Positions 16,124 through 27,990 of a stretch of DNA of 64,000 nt are shown piece by piece. The position numbers and the translations under genes are program-made. Source of the stretch: Clostridia bacterium (GTDB lineage Bacteria > Bacillota > Clostridia > Christensenellales > Aristaeellaceae). The DNA lies in assembly GCA_017429265.1 (NCBI GenBank), contig JAFRPG010000090.1:176069-240068 (forward strand), written 5' to 3'. Position 1 is the stretch's first letter, and each line of letters begins with the position of its first letter. Below the pieces are notes generated by a model. That model saw nothing but the letters and a program-made list of their open reading frames with translations, did no database searches and was not told where the DNA came from.

Positions 16124-17890
16124 TCATTCCTCCGGAAAATCCAGGTAAGCGCCCTGCATCGGCGAGGCCGCGTGCTCACCGAAGAGCCGCAGCACGCCAC
16201 GGGTGTACTTTCGCTGCCTCGGACGCCAAGCCTTGCGGCGCTCGGACAGGATCTCCTCCATCTCCTCCGGTGATCTGCGTTCGCCCTTCACACCGACGAG
16301 CTCCAGTCTTCTCCCCGGCACGTCGATCTCGATCAGGTCACCCTCCTCCACCAGCGCGATCGGGCCGCCTGCCTGGGCTTCCGGGCTGCAGTGCCCGATG
16401 ACCGGACCCGTGGAGGCGCCGGAGAAGCGCCCGTCGGTGATCAGCGCGATCGCCCTTCCGAGCTCCTTATCCGACGAGATCGCCTCGCTGGTGTAGAACA
16501 TCTCGGGCATGCCGGAACCCTTGGGGCCTTCATAGCGGATCAGTACGGCATCCCCCTTGCTGATCCGGCGGTGAAGGACGGCGTCGAGGCATTCCTCCTC
16601 GCTGTCGAAGGGGCGGGCCCTCAGTGTGGCCTTCAGCATCTCCCGTGGGCAGGCCGTGTGCTTGATCACCGCGCCCTCCGGTGCCAGATTGCCCTTCAGC
16701 ACGGTCACGCTGCCTTCGCATCCGAGCGGCTGATCATAGGGGTGGATGATGTCCTCCCGGCGCAGGTTCAGGCCGTACTTCCGGTTGGCACGCTCCAGAA
16801 GCGCCTCGCAGCGCTGATAGTAATCCCCGGCGCGCAGGGCGTCAAGGTTCTCACCGAGTGTCTTTCCGGTCACGGTCTTCACACCGAGGTGCAGGATCGG
16901 CCGCAATTCCTCCATGATCGCCGGAACGCCGCCGGCATAGTGGAAGAATTCGGCCGGCCACTTGCCGGTCGGCCTGATGTCAAGGAGGAAGTGGGCGCCC
17001 CTGTGCAGGCGGTCAAACGTCTCGCCGTTAATCTCAAGCCCCAGCTCATGCGCGAAGGCCGGCAGATGCAGCAGGGTGTTGGTGGAGCCGGAGATCGCCG
17101 CATGGACATAGATCGCATTCTCGAGGCTCTCCATGGTCACGATGTCGCTCGGCTTTAGGCCTTCGAGTGCGAGGGCAACCGCGCGGCGCCCGGTTTCTTC
17201 CGCTACGGCTTCCAGTTCCGGGCTGTCCGCCGGCATCAGCGCCGAGCCCGGAAGGGCCAGGCCGACAGCCTCCGCCATGATCTGCATCGTGGAAGCCGTG
17301 CCGATAAAGCTGCAGGCTCCGCAGCCCGGGCAGGCGTTGCGCTTGGCCCAGTTCAGCTTCTCCTCGTCGATTTCGCCGCGCTCATATTTCGCGCTGTACA
17401 TGCCCAGCTGCTCCAGGGTCAGCAGCTCCGGGCCGGCATTCATCGTGCCGCCCGGGAGAACAATGGCCGGACGGTTCACGCGCGCGAGGCCCATCAGGTT
17501 AGCCGGCATGCCCTTGTCGCAGCTGGCGATAAAGACGCCTGCATCGAAGGGGGTGGCGTTGGCGTGGATCTCGATCATGCCCGCGATCATCTCACGGCTG
17601 ACCAGGGAGAAGTTGATGCCGTCCGTGCCCTGGCTCTCGCCGTCGCAGATGTCGGTGCAGAAATAACGCGCTCCCCTGCCGCCGGCTTCCGCGATACCTT
17701 GCCGGACCTTTTCCACCAGCCGGTCCAGATGACCGGAGCCCGGATGGCTGTCGCCGAAGGTGCTCTCGATCATGATCTGCGGTCTGCTCAGATCCTCCAC
17801 GGTCCAGCCTGTCCCCAGGCGAAGGGGATCCATCTCGGGTGCGAGTTTTCGCATTTGCTGGCTGATCAGCTCGGTTCTGCGTTCTTCCAT
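16124..17890 (-). CDS. IlvD/Edd-family dehydratase (dihydroxy-acid or sugar-acid dehydratase)
   Basis: 588 residues of the IlvD/Edd Fe-S dehydratase family. These enzymes remove water from 2,3-dihydroxy acids in branched-chain amino acid synthesis or from aldonic acids in sugar catabolism. Cluster cysteines are visible in CDKGMPANLMG near 123 and CPGCGACSFIGTASTMQ near 187. Later conserved blocks are HPYDQPLGCEGS, RYEGPKGSGMPEM, LITDGRFSGAS and GHCSPEA. CPGCGACSF differs from the CPTCGSCSG of many classical IlvD proteins, so substrate is left open. AAGGAGG lies 7 nt before the ATG. The gene is single, with no ilv or sugar operon around it. Confidence 0.88.
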   Translation of the reverse strand: MEERRTELISQQMRKLAPEMDPLRLGTGWTVEDLSRPQIMIESTFGDSHPGSGHLDRLVEKVRQGIAEAGGRGARYFCTDICDGESQGTDGINFSLVSREMIAGMIEIHANATPFDAGVFIASCDKGMPANLMGLARVNRPAIVLPGGTMNAGPELLTLEQLGMYSAKYERGEIDEEKLNWAKRNACPGCGACSFIGTASTMQIMAEAVGLALPGSALMPADSPELEAVAEETGRRAVALALEGLKPSDIVTMESLENAIYVHAAISGSTNTLLHLPAFAHELGLEINGETFDRLHRGAHFLLDIRPTGKWPAEFFHYAGGVPAIMEELRPILHLGVKTVTGKTLGENLDALRAGDYYQRCEALLERANRKYGLNLRREDIIHPYDQPLGCEGSVTVLKGNLAPEGAVIKHTACPREMLKATLRARPFDSEEECLDAVLHRRISKGDAVLIRYEGPKGSGMPEMFYTSEAISSDKELGRAIALITDGRFSGASTGPVIGHCSPEAQAGGPIALVEEGDLIEIDVPGRRLELVGVKGERRSPEEMEEILSERRKAWRPRQRKYTRGVLRLFGEHAASPMQGAYLDFPEE

Positions 17891-17921
17891 GGGCGGCCCT
17901 CCTTCCGTTCACAAAAAAGTA

Positions 17922-17950
17922 TTGACAATCTCCGTCTTGTCTGATAAAAT
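17922..17950 (+). promoter_or_regulatory. Promoter of tRNA-Ser
   Basis: TTGACA (17922-17927), 17-nt spacer, TAAAAT (17945-17950), 34 bp before the tRNA. Confidence 0.75.
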
Positions 17951-17983
17951 AACCAATGTTGCAAGTGACCGATGCAACGGGAT

Positions 17984-18070
17984 GCAGAGTTGGCTGAGTG
18001 GTCGAAGGCGCACGACTGGAAATCGTGTGACGGCTGAAACCGTCCTTGGGTTCGAATCCCAAACTCTGCG
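17984..18070 (+). tRNA. tRNA-Ser (anticodon GGA)
   Basis: 87-nt class II tRNA: acceptor GCAGAGT/ACTCTGC with discriminator G, D-arm GGCTGAGTGGTCGAAGGC, anticodon stem CACGA/TCGTG around loop CTGGAAA (anticodon GGA), long variable arm GACGGCTGAAACCGTC, T-loop TTCGAAT. CCA is not encoded. Confidence 0.95.
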
Positions 18071-18073
18071 CGC

Positions 18074-18106
18074 ACCCCTGCGGATTTCCGCGGGGGTTTG
18101 TTTTTG
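18074..18106 (+). terminator. Terminator of tRNA-Ser
   Basis: ACCCCTGCGG, loop ATTT, CCGCGGGGGT, then TTTGTTTTT. It ends one base before the convergent hemW stop. Confidence 0.85.
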
Positions 18107-19243
18107 TCAGTCCATGAGCTCCACCAGGATGCTGTTCTGAATGTCCATGCCGCGGCGCGTGAGTTTCCACACGCCTTTTTCGTGCAGGAGCAGGCCGCGG
18201 GCTCTCAGACTCTCCAGACGGTCCCCGTAGCGCACGGTAATCGCTTCGCCGAATGCCCGCCGGTACTCCGCCTCCGATACGCCTTCGTTCATCCTCAGGC
18301 CGAGCATCAGGGTCTCAAAGCGCGCATCCTCCCCTGTCACCGTCTCCTCCTCGCGTCCCCGGCCAGTACGGATCACGGCTTCATAGCCTTCCCAGGTGTG
18401 CGGGTTTGTCTGACGCAGCGCGGTTTCACCGTCCGCGGTCAGCATGGATGCAGCGGAGATTCCGAGACCGAGGTACGGGACCCGCCGCCAGTATCCAATG
18501 TTGTGCCTGCAGGCATAACCGGGCCGGGCAAAGTTGCTGATCTCGTACTGTGCATATCCCCGGGACGCGAGAAAGCGGATCGCCTCATCGTACATGGCGC
18601 GTTCCGTCTCTTCCTCCGGAAGGCTCAGTTCACCGCTGTCGAGCGAGCGCTTCAGCGGCGTGCCCTCCTCCGGAATGAGTCCGTAGCAGCTGAGATGCTC
18701 GGGTTCCAGCGCTACAGCCTCCTCCAGGCTCTCCTGCCAAAGGGCTTCCGTCTGGTCGGGAATGCCGAACATCAGGTCAAGGGACAGATTGCGGATTCCA
18801 GCAGCCCTGGCCATGTCCACCGAGGCATGGACATCTTCCATGCCGTGGATCCTTCCCAGCAGCCGCAGCAACTCCGGCTGGGCGGCCTGCATGCCGAGCG
18901 ACAGGCGGTTCATCCCGGTACCGATCATGACGTCGAGCCACGCCTTCGTCAGCGTGCCGGGATTTGCTTCGCCGGTGAACTCCGCACCGCCGGCAGGCGG
19001 AAAATACCGGAAGACGCCATCCAGCAGCCTTTTCATCGTCTCCGCGGGCACCGTGGAGGGCGTCCCTCCGCCGATAAAGACGGTCTCGACTGCCATGGAG
19101 CCGATGGCATCCGCCCGCTCCCTGGCCTCCGCGATCACGAGATCGGCATAGTCCTCCATGCGGTTCTCCCGGCCGGACCATGAGGTAAAGTCACAGTAGC
19201 GGCACTTGCTCCGGCAGAAAGGGATGTGCAGATAGAGCTCCAC
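18107..19243 (-). CDS. hemW: Radical SAM family heme chaperone HemW
   Basis: 378 residues. HemW proteins resemble coproporphyrinogen III dehydrogenase HemN but bind and hand over heme. The radical SAM triad CRSKCRYCDF lies at residues 10-19, followed by FIGGGTPSTV, EANPGTL, NRLSLGMQA and DLMFGIPDQT, then the HemN C-terminal region. The extra N-terminal residues HemN needs for activity are missing, favouring HemW. The start is GTG, typical MELYLHIPFC, with AAGGAGG 13 nt upstream. It follows the YpsA-like gene by 21 bp and is the last gene of the lepA-side cluster. A second HemN-like protein, HemZ, is encoded at 39091-40527. Confidence 0.92.
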   Translation of the reverse strand: MELYLHIPFCRSKCRYCDFTSWSGRENRMEDYADLVIAEARERADAIGSMAVETVFIGGGTPSTVPAETMKRLLDGVFRYFPPAGGAEFTGEANPGTLTKAWLDVMIGTGMNRLSLGMQAAQPELLRLLGRIHGMEDVHASVDMARAAGIRNLSLDLMFGIPDQTEALWQESLEEAVALEPEHLSCYGLIPEEGTPLKRSLDSGELSLPEEETERAMYDEAIRFLASRGYAQYEISNFARPGYACRHNIGYWRRVPYLGLGISAASMLTADGETALRQTNPHTWEGYEAVIRTGRGREEETVTGEDARFETLMLGLRMNEGVSEAEYRRAFGEAITVRYGDRLESLRARGLLLHEKGVWKLTRRGMDIQNSILVELMD

Positions 19244-19264
19244 GCTTTGCTGTTCGCCTCCTTG

Positions 19265-19824
19265 TCAGAAGGGCAGAGGATCCGCCGTATGCTCTTGCAG
19301 GTAGCGCAGGACTTCTTCTTCGATGGCGAGGTTCAGGATCGGCAGATGCCTGTGAAGGGCATAGCGAACGGTGCTCATCGTACCTCCGCTGTGTCCGTCC
19401 AGATAGGCGACGCAGAATGACGCGTGGTCCACCATGAATCGGTTGCGCACCATCATGCAGCCCGGATAATAGTGAGGGGAAAGCATCAGAACGCGGTCTG
19501 CTTTTTCGATCTGCATATTGTACAGACTCTGGTCTGTTTCTTTCCATCCGCGGGTCTGATCCGCACAGGGCAGCACGAGGATCAGGCGCATTCCCTGCCG
19601 CTGTTCCTTCATCTGGCTGATGCAGGAGGCGGCAAGGGTGTCAAACCCGGTGGCCCCTCCGCAGATGAAATCGCGGTAGCCCTGGTCATAAAGAGCGGAC
19701 ACGGTCTTCTCGCACCGCTCCCACAGCACGCTCAGCGCCATGCGGATGTGCTGGATGCGATGGCCGGTGAAGCAGACGCTACTGGCCGGATCACCGTCTA
19801 TGCGCGGCCAGTCCTGCCAGGCCT

Positions 19825-19828
<4 letters not shown>
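19265..19828 (-). CDS. DUF1273/YpsA-like SLOG-fold protein, start codon non-canonical
   Basis: About 187 residues of the DUF1273 (YpsA-like) branch of the SLOG superfamily, Rossmann-like proteins that bind nucleotides or related ligands. Motifs: [52 protein letters not shown]. Bacillus YpsA affects cell division, but this branch is uncharacterised. No ATG, GTG or TTG lies in frame between the lepA stop and the FTGHR motif. The nearest ATG is at 19963, deep inside lepA. The best reading is a CTG at 19828 that overlaps the lepA TGA as CTGA; the 19963 start would add 45 unrelated-looking residues. It may be translated by reinitiation after lepA. Confidence 0.8.
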
Positions 19829-21625
<1,797 letters not shown>

Positions 21626-21633
<8 letters not shown>

Positions 21634-23713
21634 CGGCTTTTCCTCCTGTGTTTCTGGCGTTCTCGGCTTCGCGGACGGCGTTCTCCATCAGCCAGCGCTG
21701 GCAGCGCAGCGGCTTCTCCGTGCCCGGATAGCGGCGCCGGTACAGGCCGTCCGCCCCCTGCTCACGCACGGAGCAGTTGTCCTCCCACATCACGCGGAAG
21801 ATGGTCTCCAGGCGCTCCGTCAGCGACGGATCCACGATCGGGCAGGCGATCTCCACGCGGCGCAGCGTGTTGCGGGTCATCCAGTCCGCACTGCCGATGT
21901 AATACTTCGCCTCGGCGCCGTCGCCGAAGATGTAGATGCGGCTGTGCTCCAGATACTGGCCGACCACACTGATGATGCGGATATTGTTTGTTCTGCCGGG
22001 GATGGAGGAACGCAGGCAGTTGATGCCGCGGATGATCATCTCCACCTGGACGCCGGCCTGCCCGGCCTCGATCAGCCGGTTCATCAGAGCCTTGTCGGAC
22101 ATGCTGTTGATCTTGACGCGGATGTGCCCCTTCAGGCCCTGGCGAACGCGGGCGATCTGCTCATCGATCATGGCCAGGAGCTTGTTCTGCAGGCAGTTCG
22201 GGGCGACGAGGAGATACTCCGTCTCATGGACCGTCTCCGCCCGGAGCAGCGCCTCAAAAACACGTTCCGCTTCCAGTCCGATCTCGGGACGCGCGGTGAG
22301 ATAGCTCAGGTCCGTGTAGAGGCGGCTGGTCTTTTCGTTGTAGTTGCCCGTGCCGATCTGCGTGATGTACCGGATGCCGTTGGGAGTCTCGCGCTTGATC
22401 AGGCAGAGCTTCGAGTGGACCTTCAGGTGCTCCACGCCGTAGATTACGTGACACCCGGCTTCCTCGAGGCGGCGCGACCACTCAATGTTGTTCTCCTCAT
22501 CGAAGCGGGCTTTCAGTTCCACCAGCACGTCCACGCGCTTGCCGTTCTCAGCCGCCTCCGCAAGCGCCTCAACGACCTTGCTGTGCGGGGCGAGGCGATA
22601 GAGGGTCATGCAGATGGATGTCACATAGCGGTCGTTGGCCGCCTCGTGCAGCATCTGCAGGAAGGGGCGGACGCTCTCATAGGGAAAGTGCAGGAGGATG
22701 TCTTTCGCGGCGATCTGCTCCAGGACGGAGCGGCTCATGTCCACCTGTTCGCTGTCCTGCGGGCGGCTTGCCGGGTAGAAGAGCTGCACCCGGGAGCGGA
22801 GCGTGTCGCGGATCTCGCCGAAAAAGCTCAGATCCAGCGGTGCGTCATAGGAATAGATCTGCTTCTGGTCCAGCTTCAGCTGTCTGCACAGGCGTTCGAT
22901 CACCACCGGCTCGAGGGAGCGGCTGAGCTCAAGGCGCACGGGGCACAGGCGGGTGCGGCGCTTGACGACCTCGGCCATATGCTCGCGGTAGGAGAGCTCC
23001 TCGTCGTCATAGATCGCGTCGGCGTCGATGTCCGCGTTGCGCGTGATGCGCGCAAGGGTCTTGCTGGTCACCACATAACCGGGGAACATCAGCGGCAGAT
23101 AGTGCAGAATCAGTTCCTCCGCCAGCATGTAGGAGCCCGGCTGCTCCGGGATCTCGATCAGACGCGGGAAGGCCGTGGAGGAACAGTGCACCAGGCCGAT
23201 GCGCTCCTTGTCCTGCTTGGTGGCCAGCACGCCGACGGCGTAGATCTCCTTGTTGGGCAGGAAGGGGAAAGCCTGCTTTTTCCCGACGATCATGGCGGAG
23301 AGATAGGGCAGGAAGTCCTTGCGGAACTGCTTGTTCAGGCGCTTCTCGCTCTTGGCGCTGATGTTGCGGAAGTCGACGAGCGACACCCCCTGTTCGCCGA
23401 GCTGCTCCATGAGTCCCGCGTACACCCGGTCCCGGCGGTGGCAGAGGTCGCGTGCCGATGCGAGGGCCGCCTCGATCTGCTCCCCCGCCGTCATGTTGGT
23501 CTTGTTCTCGCGGGCCTTCGCGTCCACGAGCCGCTGATCGTGCAGGGAGCCGATGCGCACCATGAAAAACTCGTCCAGATTGCTCTGGAAGATCGAGAGA
23601 AAGCTGAGCCGTTCGCACAGCGGCACGCGGTCGTCCTCGGCTTCCTCCAGCACGCGCTCGTTGAATTTGAGCCAGCTGAGTTCACGGTTCTCAAAGCAGG
23701 CGGTATCGTTCAT
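21626..23713 (-). CDS. ppk1: Polyphosphate kinase 1
   Basis: 695 residues, the usual length. PPK1 reversibly polymerises ATP gamma-phosphate into polyphosphate. Order: N-terminal domain opening [19 protein letters not shown], the middle domain, then two phospholipase-D-like C-terminal domains with [10 protein letters not shown] and [15 protein letters not shown] for the first histidine and LEHSRIYIF plus YYIGSADWM for the second. Of two nearby ATGs the second (23713) has AGAGG 8 nt upstream and is chosen; the first would have almost no spacing. It overlaps lepA by 8 bp and follows recG by 37 bp. Confidence 0.96.
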
Positions 23714-23750
23714 TTCCATGTCCTCTTTTCATCGGTCTTCTCTGTATCGT

Positions 23751-25757
23751 TCAGTTTCTGGCGATCGTGCGGATGCGGTCCCGCATGGCCTCGGCAGCCG
23801 AGGACCGGACCATGTCCAGTTCACCGGCAAGCGAGGGGTCCTCCTTCAGGCGGCGAAAGCAGGCGGCGGTCTCGTCCAGCAGACGAACGTCGCCGTCGAG
23901 CAGGATTTCGACGAAGGCCTCGCCGGACTGGCGCGTACCCATCAGATCACCGGGGCCGCGGAGCTCAAGATCCTTCTGGGAGACCTTGAACCCGTCGTTG
24001 GTCGTGGTCAGGAAACGCAGCTTCTCCGAATCCTCGGCGAGGAGGAAGCACCAGCTCTCCTTGCTCCCCCGTCCCACGCGGCCCCGCAGCTGGTGCAGCT
24101 GGCTGAGACCGAAGCGCGCGGCGTTCTCGATGATCATCACCGTGGCGTTCGGCACGTTGACACCGACCTCGATCACCGTGGTCGAGACAAGCACGTCGAG
24201 GTTCCCGGCGGAAAATTCATGCAGCACCTGCTCCTTCTCCGCCGGAGGCTGGGCACCCCAGGTCAGCCCGACCCGGATGCCGTTCAGCGGACCTTCGCAC
24301 AGCTCGCGCCAGGTGGCCTGGGCGGATCGGACGTCCTCCATGGTCTCGCTGTCCTCCACCAGCGGGCAGACCACATAGGCCTGTCGGCCCGCTGCGATTT
24401 CCTTACGGACAAAGGCATACATGTCATCGCGCCTGTTCTCCGGCACAAGCCGTGTGCGGACCGGCGTGCGGCCCGGCGGCAACTCGTCGACCACGGACAG
24501 GTCCAGGTCGCCGTAGAGGATCAGCGCGAGCGTTCTCGGGATCGGGGTCGCGGACATCACCAGCACGTGGGGCACCCTCCCCTGCTGTTCGCCGCGGTCG
24601 CGCAGGGCGGAGCGCTGGCGGACGCCGAAGCGGTGCTGCTCATCCGTAACGACCAGGCCCAGCCGGGCGTAACTCACGCCTTCGCTGATCAAAGCATGCG
24701 TCCCGAACACGGCCTGCCAGGTGCCGTCGGACGCGGCCCGGTGCGCGCGCGCCTTGTCGGAGGCCTTCATGCTGCCGGTCATCAGGCCGCAGCGGATACC
24801 CATCGGTTCCAGGATCCGGCAGGCGGTCTCATAGTGCTGCTGCGCGAGGATCTCCGTCGGCGCCATCATCGCGCACTGGTATCCGCAGCCGCAGGTCAGG
24901 GCGATCGCTCCGAAGGCCAGGGCGGTCTTGCCGCAGCCGACGTCCCCCTGCACCAGGCGGCTCATGGCCCGGTCGCGGCGGAGGTCGTCCGCGATCTCCC
25001 CGAGGACCCGGCGCTGGGCAGCGGTCGGCGGGAAAGGCAGACCGGCCCAGAAACGGTCCGGGGCATCGTCGGCGATCGGAAGCGGAAAGCCGGGCTCCAC
25101 GGTGCTGCGGGCATCGGCGAGCGCTGCCTGAAACAGCAGCATCTGCTCAAAGCTGATCCTTCGTCTGGCCAGCCGAAGATCTTCCGCACTGTCGGGGAAG
25201 TGCGCCTGGCGGATCGCGTAATTCTTCTCGCAGAGTCCGTGACGGAGCCGCAGGGGGCGCGGCAGGGTTTCCGGGCAGCACTCGTCCACCGCGTCCAGCG
25301 CCTGCCGCATCATTGTCCGGTAGCTCTTCGCGGGGATGCCGGGCACGGCCTTGTAAACCGGAAGGATGCAGGGCTCGGTCACAACGGAGGCATTCTGAAA
25401 GCTGCGCCGCCCGTTTTTCACCGAAAGGGTGCCAAAGAGCATGACGGGCTTCCCGACCGGCAGCTGCTGCATCATCCACGGCTGGTTGAACCAGACCAGG
25501 GAAATGCGGCCGGTGCCGTCCCGCAGGGTGGCCGTCACCCGGGTGAGCCCGCCGAAGCGGTTGAGTTTCGGCGGCTCCGCGACAGTGCCGCGGATCATGG
25601 CCGGGCCGGGCAGCAGCTGCGCGATGTCGACCGGATGCGTCCTGTCCTCATAGCGCAGGGGCAGGCGGTATAACAAATCGCGCAATGAGCCGATGCCCAC
25701 TGCGCGCAATGCTTCCAGCCGCGACGGCCCGATGCCCTTGATGGCTGAGAGTTCCAT
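23751..25757 (-). CDS. recG: ATP-dependent DNA helicase RecG
   Basis: 668 residues. Branch-migration helicase that reverses stalled forks. The N-terminal wedge/OB region (about 1-250; GIGPSRLEALRAVGI at the start) precedes the helicase core with Walker A GDVGCGKT near 268, motif II TDEQHRFG near 370, VMSATPIPRT, and the C-terminal helicase block QLRGRVGRG near 555. One nucleotide separates its ATG from the fakA stop, so translation is probably coupled. The fakA-recG order is common in Firmicutes. Confidence 0.96.
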   Translation of the reverse strand: MELSAIKGIGPSRLEALRAVGIGSLRDLLYRLPLRYEDRTHPVDIAQLLPGPAMIRGTVAEPPKLNRFGGLTRVTATLRDGTGRISLVWFNQPWMMQQLPVGKPVMLFGTLSVKNGRRSFQNASVVTEPCILPVYKAVPGIPAKSYRTMMRQALDAVDECCPETLPRPLRLRHGLCEKNYAIRQAHFPDSAEDLRLARRRISFEQMLLFQAALADARSTVEPGFPLPIADDAPDRFWAGLPFPPTAAQRRVLGEIADDLRRDRAMSRLVQGDVGCGKTALAFGAIALTCGCGYQCAMMAPTEILAQQHYETACRILEPMGIRCGLMTGSMKASDKARAHRAASDGTWQAVFGTHALISEGVSYARLGLVVTDEQHRFGVRQRSALRDRGEQQGRVPHVLVMSATPIPRTLALILYGDLDLSVVDELPPGRTPVRTRLVPENRRDDMYAFVRKEIAAGRQAYVVCPLVEDSETMEDVRSAQATWRELCEGPLNGIRVGLTWGAQPPAEKEQVLHEFSAGNLDVLVSTTVIEVGVNVPNATVMIIENAARFGLSQLHQLRGRVGRGSKESWCFLLAEDSEKLRFLTTTNDGFKVSQKDLELRGPGDLMGTRQSGEAFVEILLDGDVRLLDETAACFRRLKEDPSLAGELDMVRSSAAEAMRDRIRTIARN

Positions 25758-25758
25758 G

Positions 25759-27423
25759 TCATTCCACCGAAATCAGATAGTAATAGAGAGGCTGTCCGCC
25801 GGCCAGGCACTCCACGTCGCAGTCCGGCCAGTTCTCGGCGATGCGGTCCGCGAGCTTTTTCGCGGTCTCCTCGGTGACGTCGCTGCCGTAGTACACAGTG
25901 ATCAGCTCGTCGTCCTCGGTCATCAGCGAGTTCATCAGCTCGTCGACGGTCTCGTCGATGTCCTGACCCGCGTAGGAGATCTTGCCGTTGGACAGGCCGA
26001 TGTAGTCGCCCTCGTGGATCGTCACGCCGTTGTTCTCGCTGTCACGGACGGCATAGGTGATGGTCGCGGTCTTGACGTGCTGGGCCGCTTCCTCCATATG
26101 TTCGGCGTTCTGCTTGCCGTCGGCGTCGGGCTGGAAGGCCACGGCGGCCGCGATGCCCATCGCCACGTTTTTGGTCGGGATCACGTAGACGGTCTCCGTG
26201 GCCAGCTCGGCTGCCTGCTGGGCAGCGAGGATCACGTTGCCGTTGTTCGGGAAGACGTAAACCGTCTCCGCATGGACGTGCTTGACGGCCTGCAGGATAT
26301 CGTCGATGGAGGGGTTCATGGTCTGTCCGCCCTCCACGATGTGATCCACGCCCAGGTCGCGGAAGATCTTCGAGAAGCCGTCGCCGAGGGAAACGGCCAC
26401 CATGCCGTACGGCTTGCGCTCGGCATTCTCGTCGACTTCCTCGCTGCTCTCCTCGGCTGCGGGCGCTTCGGCGGCCTGCTTCGCGCGGCGCGTCGCGGCG
26501 ATGTTCTCGACCTCGACGCCGGTCACTTCGCCGAGCTCGACGCCGAACTCCAGCGCGCTGCCGGGGTTGTTGGTGTGCACATGGACGTGATACGGGATAT
26601 CCTCGCCCTGGATGGACACCGCGTTGCCGATCCGGTTCAGGCGGCGCTTGAGGAAGTCCACGTCGCCGTTCCCGCAGTCCTCCTTGAGGGAGGAAAGATC
26701 GTAGGCGATGTGATAGATGTAGGTCAGGTCCTTGATCGCGTCATGGTCGTCGACGAAGGTGCCGGCGGCCGCCGCGTGCTTGAGCAGTTCCTCCACCGAT
26801 TCCCCGCGGATGATGGCCGCGTAGCCGGTGTAGATGTACAGGAGGCCCTTGCCGCCGGAGTCCACGACGCCCGCCTGCTTCAGGGCTGGGAGCATGTCCG
26901 GCGTTTTCTTGAGGATCTCGGCGCCTGTCTGCAGCATGACCTCGAAGAGTGCCTCGAAGTCGTCGGGATTCTGCTCCACCTGCTGCAGAGCGTGCTCCGC
27001 GATGACCCTCGCCACGGTCAGGATGGTGCCCTCCTTGGGCTTCATAACCGCCTTGTAGGCCAGGTCGGAACCGGCCTTGAGCGCCCTCGCAAACTGGACA
27101 GGATTGATGGTCTCCGCACCGCCGAGCGATTTGGCGAATCCGCGCATGAGCTGGGAAGTAATAACGCCCGAATTGCCGCGTGCGCCCTTCAGCGCACCCT
27201 TGGAGAGGGCCGCACAGGCCTCGTCGGCCCGCAGGTACTCCTTCGCGCTGATCTCCCGGACCGCACTCTGCATGGTCAGCGACATGTTGGTGCCGGTGTC
27301 GCCGTCAGGCACAGGGAAGACGTTCAGCGCGTCCACCTCGGTCCGGTTTGCTTCCAGAAGGGCGCTGCCGGCCACAACCATTTCACGCATCAGCAGGCCA
27401 TCGATCGTCTGAATATGACTCAA
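25759..27423 (-). CDS. fakA: DAK2/DegV-type fatty acid kinase catalytic subunit FakA (YloV)
   Basis: 554 residues. FakA phosphorylates fatty acids held by a FakB (DegV) partner, feeding exogenous fatty acids into phospholipid synthesis. The N-terminal DhaL/DAK2 domain (about 1-200) shows NVFPVPDGDTGTNMS with the Mg-ATP aspartates and GARGNSGVITSQLMRGF. The middle and C-terminal FakA domains show HVHTNNPG and IFRDLGVDHIVEGGQTMNPS. Start is TTG with GGAGGAG 7 nt upstream. It lies 31 bp after the Asp23 gene, the usual asp23-fakA-recG order. No fakB is seen in this window. Confidence 0.93.
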   Translation of the reverse strand: MSHIQTIDGLLMREMVVAGSALLEANRTEVDALNVFPVPDGDTGTNMSLTMQSAVREISAKEYLRADEACAALSKGALKGARGNSGVITSQLMRGFAKSLGGAETINPVQFARALKAGSDLAYKAVMKPKEGTILTVARVIAEHALQQVEQNPDDFEALFEVMLQTGAEILKKTPDMLPALKQAGVVDSGGKGLLYIYTGYAAIIRGESVEELLKHAAAAGTFVDDHDAIKDLTYIYHIAYDLSSLKEDCGNGDVDFLKRRLNRIGNAVSIQGEDIPYHVHVHTNNPGSALEFGVELGEVTGVEVENIAATRRAKQAAEAPAAEESSEEVDENAERKPYGMVAVSLGDGFSKIFRDLGVDHIVEGGQTMNPSIDDILQAVKHVHAETVYVFPNNGNVILAAQQAAELATETVYVIPTKNVAMGIAAAVAFQPDADGKQNAEHMEEAAQHVKTATITYAVRDSENNGVTIHEGDYIGLSNGKISYAGQDIDETVDELMNSLMTEDDELITVYYGSDVTEETAKKLADRIAENWPDCDVECLAGGQPLYYYLISVE

Positions 27424-27454
27424 CGAAATTCTCCTCCGTTCAGTGCTCCGCGCC

Positions 27455-27805
27455 TCAGACGCGGATTCCTTCGACCGTCACGCTGACCTTGCGTACCTTC
27501 AGGCCGGTCATGCTTTCAATCTTATAGCGGACCGTGTCCACAATCGTTTTGCAGACCTCCGCGATGGAAATGCCGTACTCCACAATGATAAACAGATCCA
27601 CGTCGATCTCATCGCCGACATTGCGGATCTGCACGCCTTTGGCCAGGTTCTCGCGGCCGAGCCATTCAACGATGCCGTCGGTGGCGCGCTTTGCGGACAT
27701 CGCAACGATGCCGTAGCACTCAAGAGCCGCATAGCCGGCGAGTTTCAGCAGGACATCCTCTGTGATGAAAATGGTACCGATCTCGTTGGTGACCTTGCAC
27801 TCCAT
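27455..27805 (-). CDS. Asp23/Gls24 family envelope stress protein (YloU-like)
   Basis: 116 residues, the normal size for this family. Motifs: EIGTIFITEDVLLKLAG, ALECYGIVAMSAK, VDLFIIVEYGISIAEV and VRYKIESMTGLKV. Asp23-type proteins associate with the membrane and envelope stress; the YloU branch beside fakA has no settled role. AAGGAGG stands 11-12 nt before the ATG at 27805. Longer in-frame starts lie upstream of the promoter at 27875-27903 and are excluded. Confidence 0.9.
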   Translation of the reverse strand: MECKVTNEIGTIFITEDVLLKLAGYAALECYGIVAMSAKRATDGIVEWLGRENLAKGVQIRNVGDEIDVDLFIIVEYGISIAEVCKTIVDTVRYKIESMTGLKVRKVSVTVEGIRV

Positions 27806-27874
27806 CTCCCGTATGACCTCCTTGATGGGACGCCGCCGTGCGGGACGGCAGCATTCCGCTCCATACTCCATGCC

Positions 27875-27903
27875 ATTATACAGGAAAGAGCCGTGGAAAG
27901 CAA
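27875..27903 (-). promoter_or_regulatory. Promoter of the asp23-fakA-recG-ppk1-lepA cluster
   Basis: Minus strand TTGCTT (27898-27903), 17-nt spacer, perfect TATAAT (27875-27880). Confidence 0.65.
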
Positions 27904-27935
27904 GCATTTCTTTTCCATGCCGCGTTTTTTGACGC

Positions 27936-27964
27936 TTGCATGCATGGGAAAAGAATGGTATAAT
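27936..27964 (+). promoter_or_regulatory. Promoter of the DUF951-VanW-ABC operon
   Basis: TTGCAT (27936-27941), 17-nt spacer, perfect TATAAT (27959-27964), diverging from the asp23 promoter. It leaves a leader of about 20 nt before the TTG at 27991. Confidence 0.65.
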
Positions 27965-27990
27965 CATCCGGTGTGAGAGGAGGGACGGCC